A DNA stretch of 64,000 bases from Streptomyces hyderabadensis. Its GTDB lineage: Bacteria; Actinomycetota; Actinomycetes; Streptomycetales; Streptomycetaceae. A program made the position numbers and the translations under genes. This document shows positions 52,424-61,795 of this stretch, in pieces. Location of the stretch: contig NZ_JAIOJZ010000030.1 of NCBI RefSeq assembly GCF_020404845.1, positions 29,035 through 93,034 on the forward strand, in the 5' to 3' direction. Numbering within the stretch: the first letter of the stretch is position 1; every line of letters starts with the position of its first letter. A model generated the notes under the pieces. It was not told the DNA's origin, did not search any database, and saw nothing but the letters and a program-made list of their open reading frames with translations.

Positions 52424-52829
52424 CTACTGCGCCTGGTGCAGGACCTCTTCCGGGTCGTTACCGCTGAGCTGGCCGCGCGGAACACGGGCATCGTCCTGCA
52501 AAGCTCGTATCACGTTGCCTAATGTGTCTGCGAGTTGGCCAGGCGCGGAGCGGGGCGGGGCTTTTGGGGCGGTGCGTGTCGCGGACGGCTTGGGCGCAGC
52601 TGCCGACGGGGGTGGCCCAGGCCGCGCTGGCCTGTCCGGGCTCTAGGCCCGCCGGGCGCGACCGCACAGCATCAGGGGCGCGCACGGTGTCACGGACCGA
52701 CCTCTGAATGCATGTTCGTTCCATCCCTTATCGGGGCGTATCGGAGGCAGAGAGTCGTTATGCGTCGAAGGGTGGGGGCAGTTCACGGTTAGACCGACAG
52801 CGGATCCCCTTTCTTGGGAGGACAGAGTC
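52424..52829. other. Gap without a supported gene
   Basis: 406 bp. Short frames lack ribosome-binding sites and known motifs. The right end contains the Shine-Dalgarno TTGGGAGGACAG and presumably the promoter of the EF-hand gene and cluster. Confidence 0.45.
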
Positions 52830-53384
52830 GTGGAGTCAGCCATCCAGCAAGAGAAGGTCATGCTGCTGTTCAAGCAGCTCGATACCGACGCGGACGGGTT
52901 CATCGACCGCCGGGATGTGTCCGCGCTGGCACAGCGCATCCTGAGCGGGGTCGGGGAGGACGGTGACTCGCCCAAGGGGCGGGAGTTGCTGAGCGCCTTC
53001 GACCAGGTGTGGGAGCAACTAGCGCGTGACGCGGATGCCGACCGTGACGGGCGGGTGTCAAGGGAAGAGTTCACGCAGGGCATGCGGGCGGGCCAGCTCA
53101 CGTCGCAGGACGCCTACGACCGCTACTTCCACCCGGGTGTCGCGGCTGCCTACCGGGTGATCGACAGGGACGGGGACGGTGTGGTGTCCCGGGCGGAGTT
53201 CGGGGCGTTGCAGCAGGCGTTCGGTACGCCCGCCGACCAGGTCGACCAGATCTTCGGGCAGTTCGACACCGACGGCAACGGCCTGCTCGATGCCACGGAG
53301 ACGACCCGCCACGCCCGGGACTTCTACCTGAGCACCGATCCGTCTGCCGCAGGCAACGGCCTCTTCGGCCCACTGCCAGCCTGA
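52830..53384 (+). CDS. Four-EF-hand calcium-binding protein
   Basis: 184 residues from GTG at 52830. Four EF-hand loops are visible: DTDADGFIDRRD, DADRDGRVSREE, DRDGDGVVSRAE and DTDGNGLLDATE, all with acidic residues at positions 1, 3, 5 and 12 or a conservative change. This is the calerythrin/CasA-like layout of actinobacterial cytosolic calcium sensors. It lies 163 bp before the acyltransferase on the same strand and may be the first gene of the biosynthetic set or just its neighbour. Confidence 0.93.
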   Translation: MESAIQQEKVMLLFKQLDTDADGFIDRRDVSALAQRILSGVGEDGDSPKGRELLSAFDQVWEQLARDADADRDGRVSREEFTQGMRAGQLTSQDAYDRYFHPGVAAAYRVIDRDGDGVVSRAEFGALQQAFGTPADQVDQIFGQFDTDGNGLLDATETTRHARDFYLSTDPSAAGNGLFGPLPA

Positions 53385-53547
53385 CCCCCGCCCCCCAGTC
53401 AGTGGCAGGGCCCGCACGGTCCTGTCCTGGCGAGCCGCAGGGGCGGCCGGACGCGGCCGAGGTACGGACAGACCTGCCCTTGGTAGGGCGGCTCCACCAC
53501 GACAGCACGCCCCGGGGCGTCGAAAGACATGAGGACGGGAGCCACAG

Positions 53548-54822
53548 GTGCAGGCGAGAAGGACCGTGCGGTCGGACAGCGTCCCCATGTCGGCGCTCGA
53601 CCGGGGCTTCTCCTGGGCAGCCGCACAGACGCCGTCAGCGACCGACACGGACTTCGGCGCTCTGCTGCGGGTACGCGGCACGGCCCCGGACCGTGACACG
53701 TTGCGACGTATCCTCGCCGCGGGCGTCCAGCGCGCGCCGGTCCTCGCCTACCGGCTCCAGGCCGGCCGATGGAAGCCCTCCAGCGACTTCGACATCGGCC
53801 GCCACCTGAGACACCACTCGCTGGTTCCGGGCACGGAACCGGCCGAGGCCGTGCCCTGGGTGAAACGCCGCACCCTGCCCGACAGTGCGCCACTGTGGGA
53901 CCTGACGGTGCTGGACGGCTACCGCGACGACGAGTACGCGCTGTGCTACCGCGTGCACCACGCCTTCCAGGACGGCGTGGCGATGGCCGCGACGCTGGAA
54001 GCGCTGTTCGGCACCCGGCAGCTTCCGCCGCCCACTGCCCCCGCGTCAACAGGGACAGGCCGTCCGGCCTCGCCACGCCGCACACCCAGAAACCTCGGGG
54101 TGGATCTGGCGGTCCCGGTGCGCCGCGGGCCGGTGTGGCCACCGGGGGTGGTGCCGCCTACCGGGCGTCGGTGTCTGCACGTCGTCGACCTCGACCACGC
54201 CGCTGTCCGCGCTGTGGCCCAAGGGGCCGGGGCGACTCGTAACCAGGTGTGCCTCGCCGTCCTCGCCGGTGCCGTCCGCGACTGGGCCTACGACGGCACC
54301 TTCCCCGGTGGCAGGCATTTGGGACCGAAGGTGACGCTCCCTCTGCATCTGCGGTCCGGTGACGCGCACGCGGCACTGGGCAACACCCTGGGCATGCTCC
54401 CCATCACCCTGCCCTGCGCCCTGGACCGGCCCGCCGACCGCCTGCACCACCTCATGCAGCAGACCAGCCCCCAACGCCTGGAGCGCCACCGGGCACGCTT
54501 CAGGACGGTGCTGCGCGCGGCACCGTTCTGGTTGCTGCGGCCGCTGTTCGCCCGGCTCGCCGACCCGCGTTACATCGCGGCGATGGCGACCACCATCCGC
54601 CTGTCGCCGCGCCTGGCCGTGGCAGGCGCACCGGTACGCCAGGCGGTCTTCCATCCACCGCTCGCCCCCGGCCACACCGTGGTGTTCGGCATGCTCCAGC
54701 ACGGCGAGCGCGTGAGCGTGTCGGCGCTGCACGACACCGCCGTCCCCGCCGCCGGCCTGGCAGCGTGTCTGCACCAGGCGCTGGCCGCACTGCACGCCTC
54801 ACCGTCACCCGACAGTCCGTAA
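53548..54822 (+). CDS. WS/DGAT-like O-acyltransferase
   Basis: 424 residues from GTG at 53548. The catalytic motif HHxxxDG appears as HHAFQDG near residues 137-143, and further wax-ester-synthase-type features are present (SALDRGFSWAAAQTP opening, PLHLRSGDAHAALGNTLGML). Such enzymes join an acyl-CoA to an alcohol to make an ester. In this setting the alcohol may be a hydroxylated terpene made by the P450 and cyclase downstream, which is inference. It is followed by an SCP2 gene 27 bp away. Confidence 0.85.
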   Translation: MQARRTVRSDSVPMSALDRGFSWAAAQTPSATDTDFGALLRVRGTAPDRDTLRRILAAGVQRAPVLAYRLQAGRWKPSSDFDIGRHLRHHSLVPGTEPAEAVPWVKRRTLPDSAPLWDLTVLDGYRDDEYALCYRVHHAFQDGVAMAATLEALFGTRQLPPPTAPASTGTGRPASPRRTPRNLGVDLAVPVRRGPVWPPGVVPPTGRRCLHVVDLDHAAVRAVAQGAGATRNQVCLAVLAGAVRDWAYDGTFPGGRHLGPKVTLPLHLRSGDAHAALGNTLGMLPITLPCALDRPADRLHHLMQQTSPQRLERHRARFRTVLRAAPFWLLRPLFARLADPRYIAAMATTIRLSPRLAVAGAPVRQAVFHPPLAPGHTVVFGMLQHGERVSVSALHDTAVPAAGLAACLHQALAALHASPSPDSP

Positions 54823-54849
54823 CACGGGACGCGCCGTTCAGGAGACAGC

Positions 54850-55251
54850 ATGGGCTTTGCCAGTTCAGACGAGGTCGTCACCTACATCGGCGGCATCTTC
54901 AAGGACGCGTTCGCCGACCCGGAGATCGGCCCGAAGCTCACCGCCACCGGGCAGGTCTTCCGGTTCGTCTTCACCGACCCCGAGGCGACCGTCTGCGTCG
55001 ACGCCCCCACCCAGTCCGTGGGGGACGGCACCGGCCAGCCGCCGCCGGCTGCGACGATGCGCATGGCCGCCGAGGTCGGCAACGCCTACTGGCAGGGAAA
55101 GGTCAACCTGCCCATGGCGATGGCCAAAGGACAGATCACAGTGCAGGGCAACGTGGCGAGCCTGCTGAAACTGGCCCCGCTGGGCAAGCGGCTGTTCCCC
55201 GTCTACATCGCACGCCTGCACGACACCGGCCGCGCAGACCTCCTGCTGTGA
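54850..55251 (+). CDS. SCP2 sterol-binding-domain protein
   Basis: 133 residues from ATG at 54850, with GGAGACAGC upstream. The whole protein is a single SCP2 fold: YIGGIFKDAFADPEIGPKLT, QVFRFVFTDPEATVCVDAP and the closing MAMAKGQITVQGNVASLLKL. These bind lipids or isoprenoids in a hydrophobic tunnel. Stand-alone SCP2 in a terpene cluster may hold or transfer the hydrophobic intermediate between cyclase, P450 and acyltransferase. Confidence 0.88.
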   Translation: MGFASSDEVVTYIGGIFKDAFADPEIGPKLTATGQVFRFVFTDPEATVCVDAPTQSVGDGTGQPPPAATMRMAAEVGNAYWQGKVNLPMAMAKGQITVQGNVASLLKLAPLGKRLFPVYIARLHDTGRADLLL

Positions 55252-55350
55252 ACCCGGCCGCACCCCCACCGCCCCGGTCTGGGCTGCGCGACCAGGCACC
55301 TGGCTGCCCAAGCCGCCCGGACCTCCCACCCGCCGCACCAGGAGCCCACC

Positions 55351-56619
55351 ATGACCTCATCGGCCGCCCGCGCCCCGGACCGTCCGTCGCCACCGCCACC
55401 GCTGAACGTCACCAGCCTGTCGTTCTGGGGACAGACCGCCGATGAACGGGAGGACACCTTCCGCCTTCTGCGCGCCGACGCTCCGGTCAGCTGGCAGCCG
55501 CCCATGGAGGGCGCGCTCATGCCGCCGCAGCAGGAGGGACTGTGGGTGGTCACCCGCCACGAGCACGTTCTGGAAGCCAGCCGCAGACCAGAGGTGTACT
55601 GCTCCAGCCAGGGATGGCAGTTCGAGGAGGTGCCCGAGGACATCCTGGAGGCGGCCAGCTCCATCATCGGCATGGACAACCCCCGCCACCAAAAGCTGCG
55701 CCGGCTCGTCAGCTCAGCCTTCACCCCACGCCAGGTCACCCGGCTCATCGAACAGATCCAGCACCAGGCCCGCCAAGTCGTCGACCGCCTTCTGGACGCC
55801 AAGTGCGGCGACTTCGTCGACCTGGTCGCCAAGCCGCTGCCCATGTGGACCGTCAACGAACTCATGGGCCTCGACGACAACCTGCGCGAAGAGGCGACCG
55901 CCCTCGCCGACGGCATGGTCTCCTACAACGACCCCGCCGTCGCCGCCGGCCGGGAAGCCGGCCAGGTACTCAACGACTCCCTCGTCGGCCTGCTCACCCT
56001 GGGCCTCGACCTCGCCGCCCACCGCCGACGCCACCCGGCCGCGGACCTGATGACCAACCTCGTCCAGGCCGAAGTCGACGGGCAGAAACTGACCGACGAG
56101 GAGATCGCCTCCTTCTTCGTCCTGCTCACCGTCGCCGGCAACGACACCAGCCGCAACGCCACCAGCCACGCGGTACGCGCCCTGCAGGACCACCCCGACC
56201 AGCGCCGCACCCTCACACAGGACTTCCCCGGCCGCATCGACGCCGCCGTGGAAGAGATCCTGCGCTGGAGCAGCCCCGTGATGACCGTCCGGCGCACCGC
56301 CACCCGCGACACCACCCTGGGCGGCCAGCACATCCGCGCCGGCGACTGGGTCGCCCTGATGTACCCCTCAGCCAACCGCGACGAGCGCGTCTTCACCCAC
56401 CCCGAACGCTTCGACCTGACCCGCACACCCAACCCGCACGTCAGCTTCGGCGGAGGCGGCCCCCACTACTGCCTGGGCGCCTTCATCGCCAGAGCCCAGC
56501 TCAGAGCCATCCTGAACGAACTCCTCCACCGCGCCCCCACCCTCGAAGTGGACACGCCCGAATACCTGGTCAGCAACTTCGTCCACGGCATCAAGCACAT
56601 GCCCTGCCACATCACCTGA
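55351..56619 (+). CDS. Cytochrome P450
   Basis: 422 residues, a normal soluble bacterial CYP. I-helix oxygen-binding motif AGNDTSRNATSH near 262-273, ExxR in EEILRWSSPV near 302-305 and the heme-binding loop FGGGGPHYCLGAF near 366-378 with the thiolate Cys near 374. It needs ferredoxin and reductase partners, which are not in the window. Located 77 bp before the terpene cyclase, so oxidation of the cyclase product is likely. The CYP family number cannot be set without comparison. Confidence 0.96.
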   Translation: MTSSAARAPDRPSPPPPLNVTSLSFWGQTADEREDTFRLLRADAPVSWQPPMEGALMPPQQEGLWVVTRHEHVLEASRRPEVYCSSQGWQFEEVPEDILEAASSIIGMDNPRHQKLRRLVSSAFTPRQVTRLIEQIQHQARQVVDRLLDAKCGDFVDLVAKPLPMWTVNELMGLDDNLREEATALADGMVSYNDPAVAAGREAGQVLNDSLVGLLTLGLDLAAHRRRHPAADLMTNLVQAEVDGQKLTDEEIASFFVLLTVAGNDTSRNATSHAVRALQDHPDQRRTLTQDFPGRIDAAVEEILRWSSPVMTVRRTATRDTTLGGQHIRAGDWVALMYPSANRDERVFTHPERFDLTRTPNPHVSFGGGGPHYCLGAFIARAQLRAILNELLHRAPTLEVDTPEYLVSNFVHGIKHMPCHIT

Positions 56620-56695
56620 CACCCCACCACCAGCTCCCGGCAGCCCGCCGTCACCCACGCCGTCACCCCCGGCGCGACACCGAAAGGCACCCAGC

Positions 56696-57733
56696 ATGAC
56701 GCCCGGCCACGACGCCGCAGCCCTCCTCGAGCCCGCACTGGCCGAATGGCCCCTGCCCCTGAACTCCCCCCTCGATCCGGCACGCATCGACACCGCACAG
56801 CACAACAGCCTGATCTGGGCCGAACACTTCCACCTCGCCACCGGAACCACCGCACAGCAACGCCTGCGCGACCTGCGCGCCGCCCAACTCGCCGGCTACG
56901 GCTACCCCAGGGCCGACGACCACATCCTGCTGCTGGGCATCCAATGGGTGACCTGGTTCTTCCTCCTGGACGACCTGTTCGAAGACGGCCCCACCGGCGC
57001 GACAACCGACCAGTCCACCCAGGTCACCGAACCCCTCCACCACATCCTGGACGCCGCCAACACCGCAGCCCCACAACCAGCCCAGTCGGCCGGAGGACTG
57101 CAGGCCGCCTTCGCCGACCTCCTGGACCGCACCCGAGTGGTCATGGCCCCGCTCCAGTTCCGAGAGCTGTCCACACACCTGCACGACTACTTCCACGCCC
57201 TGGTCGACGAAACCACATGGCGCGAACGCAACACACCCCCCGACCTGCACACCTTCCTGCGCCTGCGCCGCGACACCGCGCCCGCCCTGCCCCTGCTGGA
57301 CCTGGTGGAACAGGCACAGAACATCCGCCTGCCCACCAGCTTCTACGACAGCCCCGAATACGACACCATGCTCGGCACCGCAGCTGACATCGCCTCCTGG
57401 ATCAACGACGTTTTCTCTGCCCCCAAAGAACTCGCGGAAGACGGCCTGTTCAACCTCGTCCTCATCATGCACCGCTCCGACGGCCTGACCCTGCCCCAAG
57501 CCGGACGTGCGGCCGTCGCACGGATCAAGCAGCAACTGCAGGCCTTCAACGACGCCCAACAGCGCGTCCAGGGCGACCACCGAGCCGGCCTGTACTCCGA
57601 CGAAGGACATGCCGCCATCCGCTCCTGGGCCAGCGGACTGCTCGCCTTCCAGCAACACGCCACGTGGTACTTCCACCACCCCCGCTACGGCCACCTCACT
57701 CCAGCCGCCACCAAAATCCCCCAGCCACAGTGA
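56696..57733 (+). CDS. Class I terpene cyclase
   Basis: 345 residues. The aspartate-rich motif FLLDDLFED sits near residues 89-97 and the NSE triad INDVFSAPKE near 236-245, both binding the Mg2+/diphosphate of a prenyl diphosphate. Single-domain bacterial cyclases of this size usually make sesquiterpenes, but mono- and diterpene products are possible. No prenyltransferase lies nearby, so the host supplies the substrate. Last gene of the EF-hand/acyltransferase/SCP2/P450 set. Confidence 0.94.
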   Translation: MTPGHDAAALLEPALAEWPLPLNSPLDPARIDTAQHNSLIWAEHFHLATGTTAQQRLRDLRAAQLAGYGYPRADDHILLLGIQWVTWFFLLDDLFEDGPTGATTDQSTQVTEPLHHILDAANTAAPQPAQSAGGLQAAFADLLDRTRVVMAPLQFRELSTHLHDYFHALVDETTWRERNTPPDLHTFLRLRRDTAPALPLLDLVEQAQNIRLPTSFYDSPEYDTMLGTAADIASWINDVFSAPKELAEDGLFNLVLIMHRSDGLTLPQAGRAAVARIKQQLQAFNDAQQRVQGDHRAGLYSDEGHAAIRSWASGLLAFQQHATWYFHHPRYGHLTPAATKIPQPQ

Positions 57734-58061
57734 CCGACCTCCCGCTCTCATCCAGGGCCGCGAACAGACGACACACAGCCCGGGCGCAGGGCGTCCATCT
57801 GCCCGCTGCAGCATGCCGGGAGTCCACTACGCGAGGAGGAGCAGCACCGCGCATGGACCGTCTTTCCCGGACGGCTCGGCCGTCGACAGCTGGCAGGGGG
57901 GCGCGTACGGCAGCCACCGGGCGCGCGCCGAGCTGCACGCATCCTGCGTGCCGCGCTCGCCCTGCTCTGCACCCCGACCGGAGTTGCCTGTTCCGTTTGC
58001 TGGTGGGGGAGCGGCGGGCAGCCAGACGAGGCCCATTCCGACCTGCACGATGAGGAAACCG
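57734..58061. other. Gap without a supported gene
   Basis: 328 bp between the terpene cyclase and the sigma factor. It holds the ribosome-binding site GAGGAAACCG at its right end. No terminator hairpin with a T-run is obvious, so partial read-through into the sigma gene is possible. Confidence 0.4.
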
Positions 58062-58628
58062 ATGTACCTGCGCCAGCAGTCTGCCGGTCCGCCCGACCGC
58101 CAGCAGGTATGGCAGGACGTCGCCCGCCACCATGACCGGCTGATGGCCCTGGTGCGAAAGCGTCTCCCCACTCGGCAGGACGCCGAGGACTGCGTGCAGG
58201 AGGCCATGATCCGCACTGCCGCCTACCCGGGCCTGGACCTTGCCCGGCTGGGCCCGTTCCTGACCACGGTGGCACTGCGTCTGGTCGCCGACTTCTACCG
58301 CGTCCAGCACCGCCACCGGACGCTCGCACACCGCGCGTACGTGGCGGACGTGCCGGTCTCCCCGGAGAACGACATCTGTGATGCTGCCTTCGGACGCTGG
58401 TTGCTCGAGCGAGTGCATGCCCTCCCACCGCGTCAGCGTGACGTCCTGCTTGCCCGCGTGGAGGGTCTGCCGGTTACCGCGTTCGCCGTGCGGCAGGGCA
58501 TCTCCGCGAAGGCTGCCGAAGGGGCCTATACCCGCGGCCGGGCACGGCTGCGGGAACTCGCGCTTCGGGAGCTGGCTGCCTCCGCGGCGAGGGCTGACGC
58601 GTTCGTGGCCGAGCCAGGACCGCTGTGA
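58062..58628 (+). CDS. ECF-type RNA polymerase sigma factor
   Basis: 188 residues from ATG at 58062. Region 2 is DVARHHDRLMALVRKRLPTR then QDAEDCVQEAMIRTAAYP, and region 4 is VHALPPRQRDVLLARVEGLP then AFAVRQGISAKAAEGAYTRG. The region-2 motif DAEDCVQEAMIR is diagnostic. No anti-sigma gene follows. Its place after the terpene genes makes it a possible regulator of them, but it could equally belong to the mobile-type genes on its right. Confidence 0.88.
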   Translation: MYLRQQSAGPPDRQQVWQDVARHHDRLMALVRKRLPTRQDAEDCVQEAMIRTAAYPGLDLARLGPFLTTVALRLVADFYRVQHRHRTLAHRAYVADVPVSPENDICDAAFGRWLLERVHALPPRQRDVLLARVEGLPVTAFAVRQGISAKAAEGAYTRGRARLRELALRELAASAARADAFVAEPGPL

Positions 58629-58745
58629 CTGTGGGTTTGGTCGGCCTCGTCCTGGGAGGCCGGTGGGTACGACGAGGGACGCTGCTCCGGACCGGGCAAG
58701 CGTGAGGAGAACCCGGCGGGGTCGTCGAACAACCTGCGCGGTGAC

Positions 58746-60086
58746 GTGCTGCGCGTGCTCGGAGTGCTGAAGGTCGCGACGGTCGAACAGATCCAGCAGA
58801 TCGCAGCACCGCACCTGAGCTACCGGCACACCGACAAGTCGACCCCGTCGAAGCGGAAGCAGGCCCGCACCGCCTCCCACACCGGGGCGCTGTCGGATCT
58901 GCGCAAGCACGGCCTGGCGGAGAACGGCGGGCAGCTCCCGGGCGGGGACACGCTGCGCAACCTCACCCCGATGGGATTGAAGGCCGCCGCGCGCGAGCTG
59001 GGGCGGCCGGTGGGAGAGATGGGCAACCCGGCCCGCGGCGCCGGGCGCACGGGCGCCTCCCACCCGATGACGGTCAACGAAGCCGTGCTCGCCCTGCTGC
59101 GCCCGAAGCCGGACCTCGCCCAGCTCGCCAGCGAGCCGGCCGACGTCCGCGCCGCCGCGCAGGCCGCCTTCGACGCGCCCGCCGGGTTGGGCACCATCTC
59201 CTCCTACGCGACCGAGGTGGCGCTGCCCGCGACGGGAACCTGGGCCAACCCGGGCAAGGGAGGCGCCCAGGCGGACATCGTCATCACCGCGCCCGAGGGC
59301 GGGGTGCCGCTGTTGTTCGTGGAGATCGACAACTGCTTCGAGTCGGCGCAGGTCCTCGCTGCGAAGATCGACAAGTACATGCGGTTTGGCCAGCGGAAGG
59401 TGAAGGACACCGGTGGCAAGGAGCGGCCGATGTGGCGTACCCGCTGGTGGGTGCCCGACGGCCGCCGCGGCGACCAGCCGCACCCGCCGCTGCTGCTCGT
59501 CTTCAACCGGATCGGCCCGCGCAACCCCAACACCGTCATCGCGCAGCTGGCGGAGCTGACCGAGCGGCATTGGAAGGGCTTCTGGTACGACGCCGGCTTC
59601 CACATGTACGACGGCAAGCTGCCCATCGTGGTCACCGGCATGAAGCAGCTCCAGGAGCACGGCCCGGCCGGGGCGGTCTTCCGGCGCTTTGGCCGGCGGC
59701 AGAACCAGACCCTCCTGGAGGCGATCGGCAACCCGCGCCGTGAAGCCCACGACGCCCGCAAGCAGGCCGAGTACGCCGCCCGCCAGCGGGAGCACCAGGA
59801 GGAGCTGCGCCGCATCGCCGCACAGCACCGGGCCGAGAAAGAGGCCCGTCGTCCCGTGTGCGCCGACTGCGGTACCCGGTTCACCGACGAACGGTGGAAA
59901 GCCGTCGAGCCCTCCGGATGGGGCGCCCCGCGCGAGACCCACCCGCACCTGTGCGACGACTGCAAGCAGCGCGCCATCACTGCCGAACGCCAAGCCGAGC
60001 AGGCCGGGCACGGCCACCAGGAGCACGGCCAGGCCGTGCCCGAGCAGAAGGCCGGCGGCACCTGGCTCTCCCGCCTCCGCGGCTGA
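58746..60086 (+). CDS. Replication-relaxation family protein (plasmid/ICE type)
   Basis: At least 446 residues. The N-terminal winged helix LRVLGVLKVATVEQIQQIAA and ALSDLRKHGLAENGGQLPG is the family's DNA-binding part. The central LLFVEIDNCFESAQVLAAKI and WRTRWWVPDGRRGDQPHP resemble its nuclease-like domain. The C-terminus carries a four-Cys zinc motif (CADCGTRF ... CDDCKQR). The in-frame codons upstream (REENPAGSSNNLRGD) look like part of the same family but contain no start before the sigma-factor stop, so the 5' end may be lost or start at a non-standard codon. The family is common on Streptomyces plasmids and integrative elements. Confidence 0.8.
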   Translation: MLRVLGVLKVATVEQIQQIAAPHLSYRHTDKSTPSKRKQARTASHTGALSDLRKHGLAENGGQLPGGDTLRNLTPMGLKAAARELGRPVGEMGNPARGAGRTGASHPMTVNEAVLALLRPKPDLAQLASEPADVRAAAQAAFDAPAGLGTISSYATEVALPATGTWANPGKGGAQADIVITAPEGGVPLLFVEIDNCFESAQVLAAKIDKYMRFGQRKVKDTGGKERPMWRTRWWVPDGRRGDQPHPPLLLVFNRIGPRNPNTVIAQLAELTERHWKGFWYDAGFHMYDGKLPIVVTGMKQLQEHGPAGAVFRRFGRRQNQTLLEAIGNPRREAHDARKQAEYAARQREHQEELRRIAAQHRAEKEARRPVCADCGTRFTDERWKAVEPSGWGAPRETHPHLCDDCKQRAITAERQAEQAGHGHQEHGQAVPEQKAGGTWLSRLRG

Positions 60087-60326
60087 CGTCCGAGCGGAAA
60101 CCACGGCTGGGCAGGACCGTCCTGCCCAGCCGCAGCGGCTACTCCCAGGGTTCGGTAGCGCGTGCCACAGGGCGCCGAACGAAGCTCAAAACTTCATCAA
60201 TTACACGCCCTCACGGTGGCAGCACGGGCAACCTATGAGTAGGCAAAGGAATCCGCCCTCACGACTGGGTGGATGTACAGCCTGAATTACCTCGGCCACC
60301 ATCCCAGTTAGATTCGGGGGAATCTC

Positions 60327-61154
60327 ATGGACGCGGCTAGCGTGGCGGTCATCGTATCCGCTGCAAGCGCAACTTTCACCGGGGCAAACATGCTTATCAC
60401 TGCTCTAAATTATCGCAGAGATAAGCCTCGGGTTCGAGTATCCCTAGCCGGTCAAGGACCTGCCTACCGAACCCTGACGAAAGCGGAAATCGAATGTCGG
60501 CACTGGTGGGGCAACGGCCCCGATGTGGATAAAGTCTGGGCGGAGCCTTGTTTTGAGGTGCTGATCGAGAACCTGAGCAAGACTTCCGTTAGGGTAATCG
60601 GCGTAGAGTCATCCGTGACTTCATCTCCGCTCGACCATGCGTGGCGCGCTCTGTGCGCGGAAGAAAGAAGTGACACTTCCAGCTTCGTCACTGACTGCAA
60701 AAGACCAACGTTTGAACTGGCCCCGCTCCAGTCAGTAATTTTCGTCGGCTACACAACAGGCATCGGGAGTGGGCACGACTGGAAATTCTCCGAAAAGCAA
60801 GGCTCCTTGCATGTGCGAGCCCGCGTCAAACTCGAGAATGGTCGCACGGTCGAAGGGAAAGGAAAGGAGTGGCGTTATGCAAAACTGACACAGATTGGAA
60901 CGACGAAGTCACACCCCAGTACCAATTATGGCATCCTACAAGATCTCACCGAAGGTGTGGAGCGCTTCAATGTCTATGCCGGCAACTCCCGCGAAGAATC
61001 GTCAGTTCGCGACATCATTGGGGCGGCTTCCCTAAAGGCCCAGGCGAGGGAACTTGAAAAGCTGCAAAATAAGTTCGAAAAGGTTGGCCGACGGGCGATT
61101 CGGAAGGAGCGAATTCGGCGGAAATTCGCGAGACTTGATAGGCCTACAGATTAG
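60327..61154 (+). CDS. Low-GC membrane-anchored protein, unknown
   Basis: 275 residues from ATG at 60327 with GGGGGAA upstream. An N-terminal hydrophobic segment (VAVIVSAASATFTGANMLIT) is followed by a soluble beta-rich part (VRVSLAGQGPAYRTL, CFEVLIENLSKTSVRVIGVE) and a basic coiled-coil C-terminus (LEKLQNKFEKVGRRAIRKER). A and T are far more frequent at third codon positions than in neighbours, so it was probably acquired recently. This topology recalls small proteins in phage-defence or mobile loci, but no family is recognised. Confidence 0.75.
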   Translation: MDAASVAVIVSAASATFTGANMLITALNYRRDKPRVRVSLAGQGPAYRTLTKAEIECRHWWGNGPDVDKVWAEPCFEVLIENLSKTSVRVIGVESSVTSSPLDHAWRALCAEERSDTSSFVTDCKRPTFELAPLQSVIFVGYTTGIGSGHDWKFSEKQGSLHVRARVKLENGRTVEGKGKEWRYAKLTQIGTTKSHPSTNYGILQDLTEGVERFNVYAGNSREESSVRDIIGAASLKAQARELEKLQNKFEKVGRRAIRKERIRRKFARLDRPTD

Positions 61155-61369
61155 GCGTGTTGATCGCGTACTTGAGAGGTCCGTCTCATCGGGTCTAGCC
61201 CCGTGCCCGATCTACGGGCCGCCGCTTAACATTGGCCGAGGGAAATCCCAGCGGAGCGGCGATCCCAAACCGGCGGTAGCGGGGCTTATGGAGAGCGCTT
61301 AGCAATTTGCCCAGCGTTCAACGGGCAACCATCGATCCGGAACTGGCTTTGACCTGCGGAACCCGACAG

Positions 61370-61560
61370 AGGCACTGTGCACAGCAGCGGCCGGGATGAG
61401 ATCCTCGGCACCCCCTACAGCGACCTCGACCTGGTCGTGTTCCTTGAGGGCACCGGTGTCGTCGAACCCGAGGCCATCTGGGACGCCCCGCAGTGGGTGG
61501 AGTGGCGTGGCGGCCACGCTCACCAGTTCCGCACCGCCGGTCAGCCGATCAGCTTGTGCA
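61370..61560 (+). pseudogene. Fragment of an unrecognised gene
   Basis: The plus frame reads SSGRDEILGTPYSDLDLVVF then EGTGVVEPEAIWDAPQWVEW, with strong coding bias, then runs into the antisense of the next gene. No start or ribosome-binding site is seen. Acidic DLDLVVF resembles a nucleotidyltransferase-like DxD, but that is only a guess. The rest of 61155-61540 shows nothing. Confidence 0.35.
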
Positions 61561-61795
61561 GCACGGGGACGCTGAGCCCGAAGGAACCCAAGCCCGCAGC
61601 GACGGCTGTGGGCACGGACTTGTCGTGGAGGAACATGAGGCCGCCCATGACGAGGCCGATGATGACGGCTGCCAGAAACACCACGGCGGCGTGCACCGAC
61701 AGCAGCGGGGTCTCCGACGGCGTCCCTGCGCCGGCCGGGGCGGGCGGTTCGGGGCGGGTGGGGATGGGGGCGTGCGGGTGCGGGTCCCGAGACAT
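61541..61795 (-). CDS. Small membrane protein
   Basis: 84 residues from ATG at 61795 preceded by TAGGAGACTCCCG. A Pro/His-rich N-terminus (PHPHAPIPTRPEPPAPAGAG) is followed by two hydrophobic helices (AAVVFLAAVIIGLVMGGLMF and VAAGLGSFGLSVPVLHKLIG). The longer open frame upstream is not coding-like. Likely a plasmid- or ICE-type accessory membrane protein; family unknown. Confidence 0.68.
   Translation of the reverse strand: MSRDPHPHAPIPTRPEPPAPAGAGTPSETPLLSVHAAVVFLAAVIIGLVMGGLMFLHDKSVPTAVAAGLGSFGLSVPVLHKLIG

Noticed and set aside
57696..60104. Minus-strand open frame of about 800 codons
   Set aside because: It is antisense to the sigma factor and replication-relaxation genes, which both carry family motifs.
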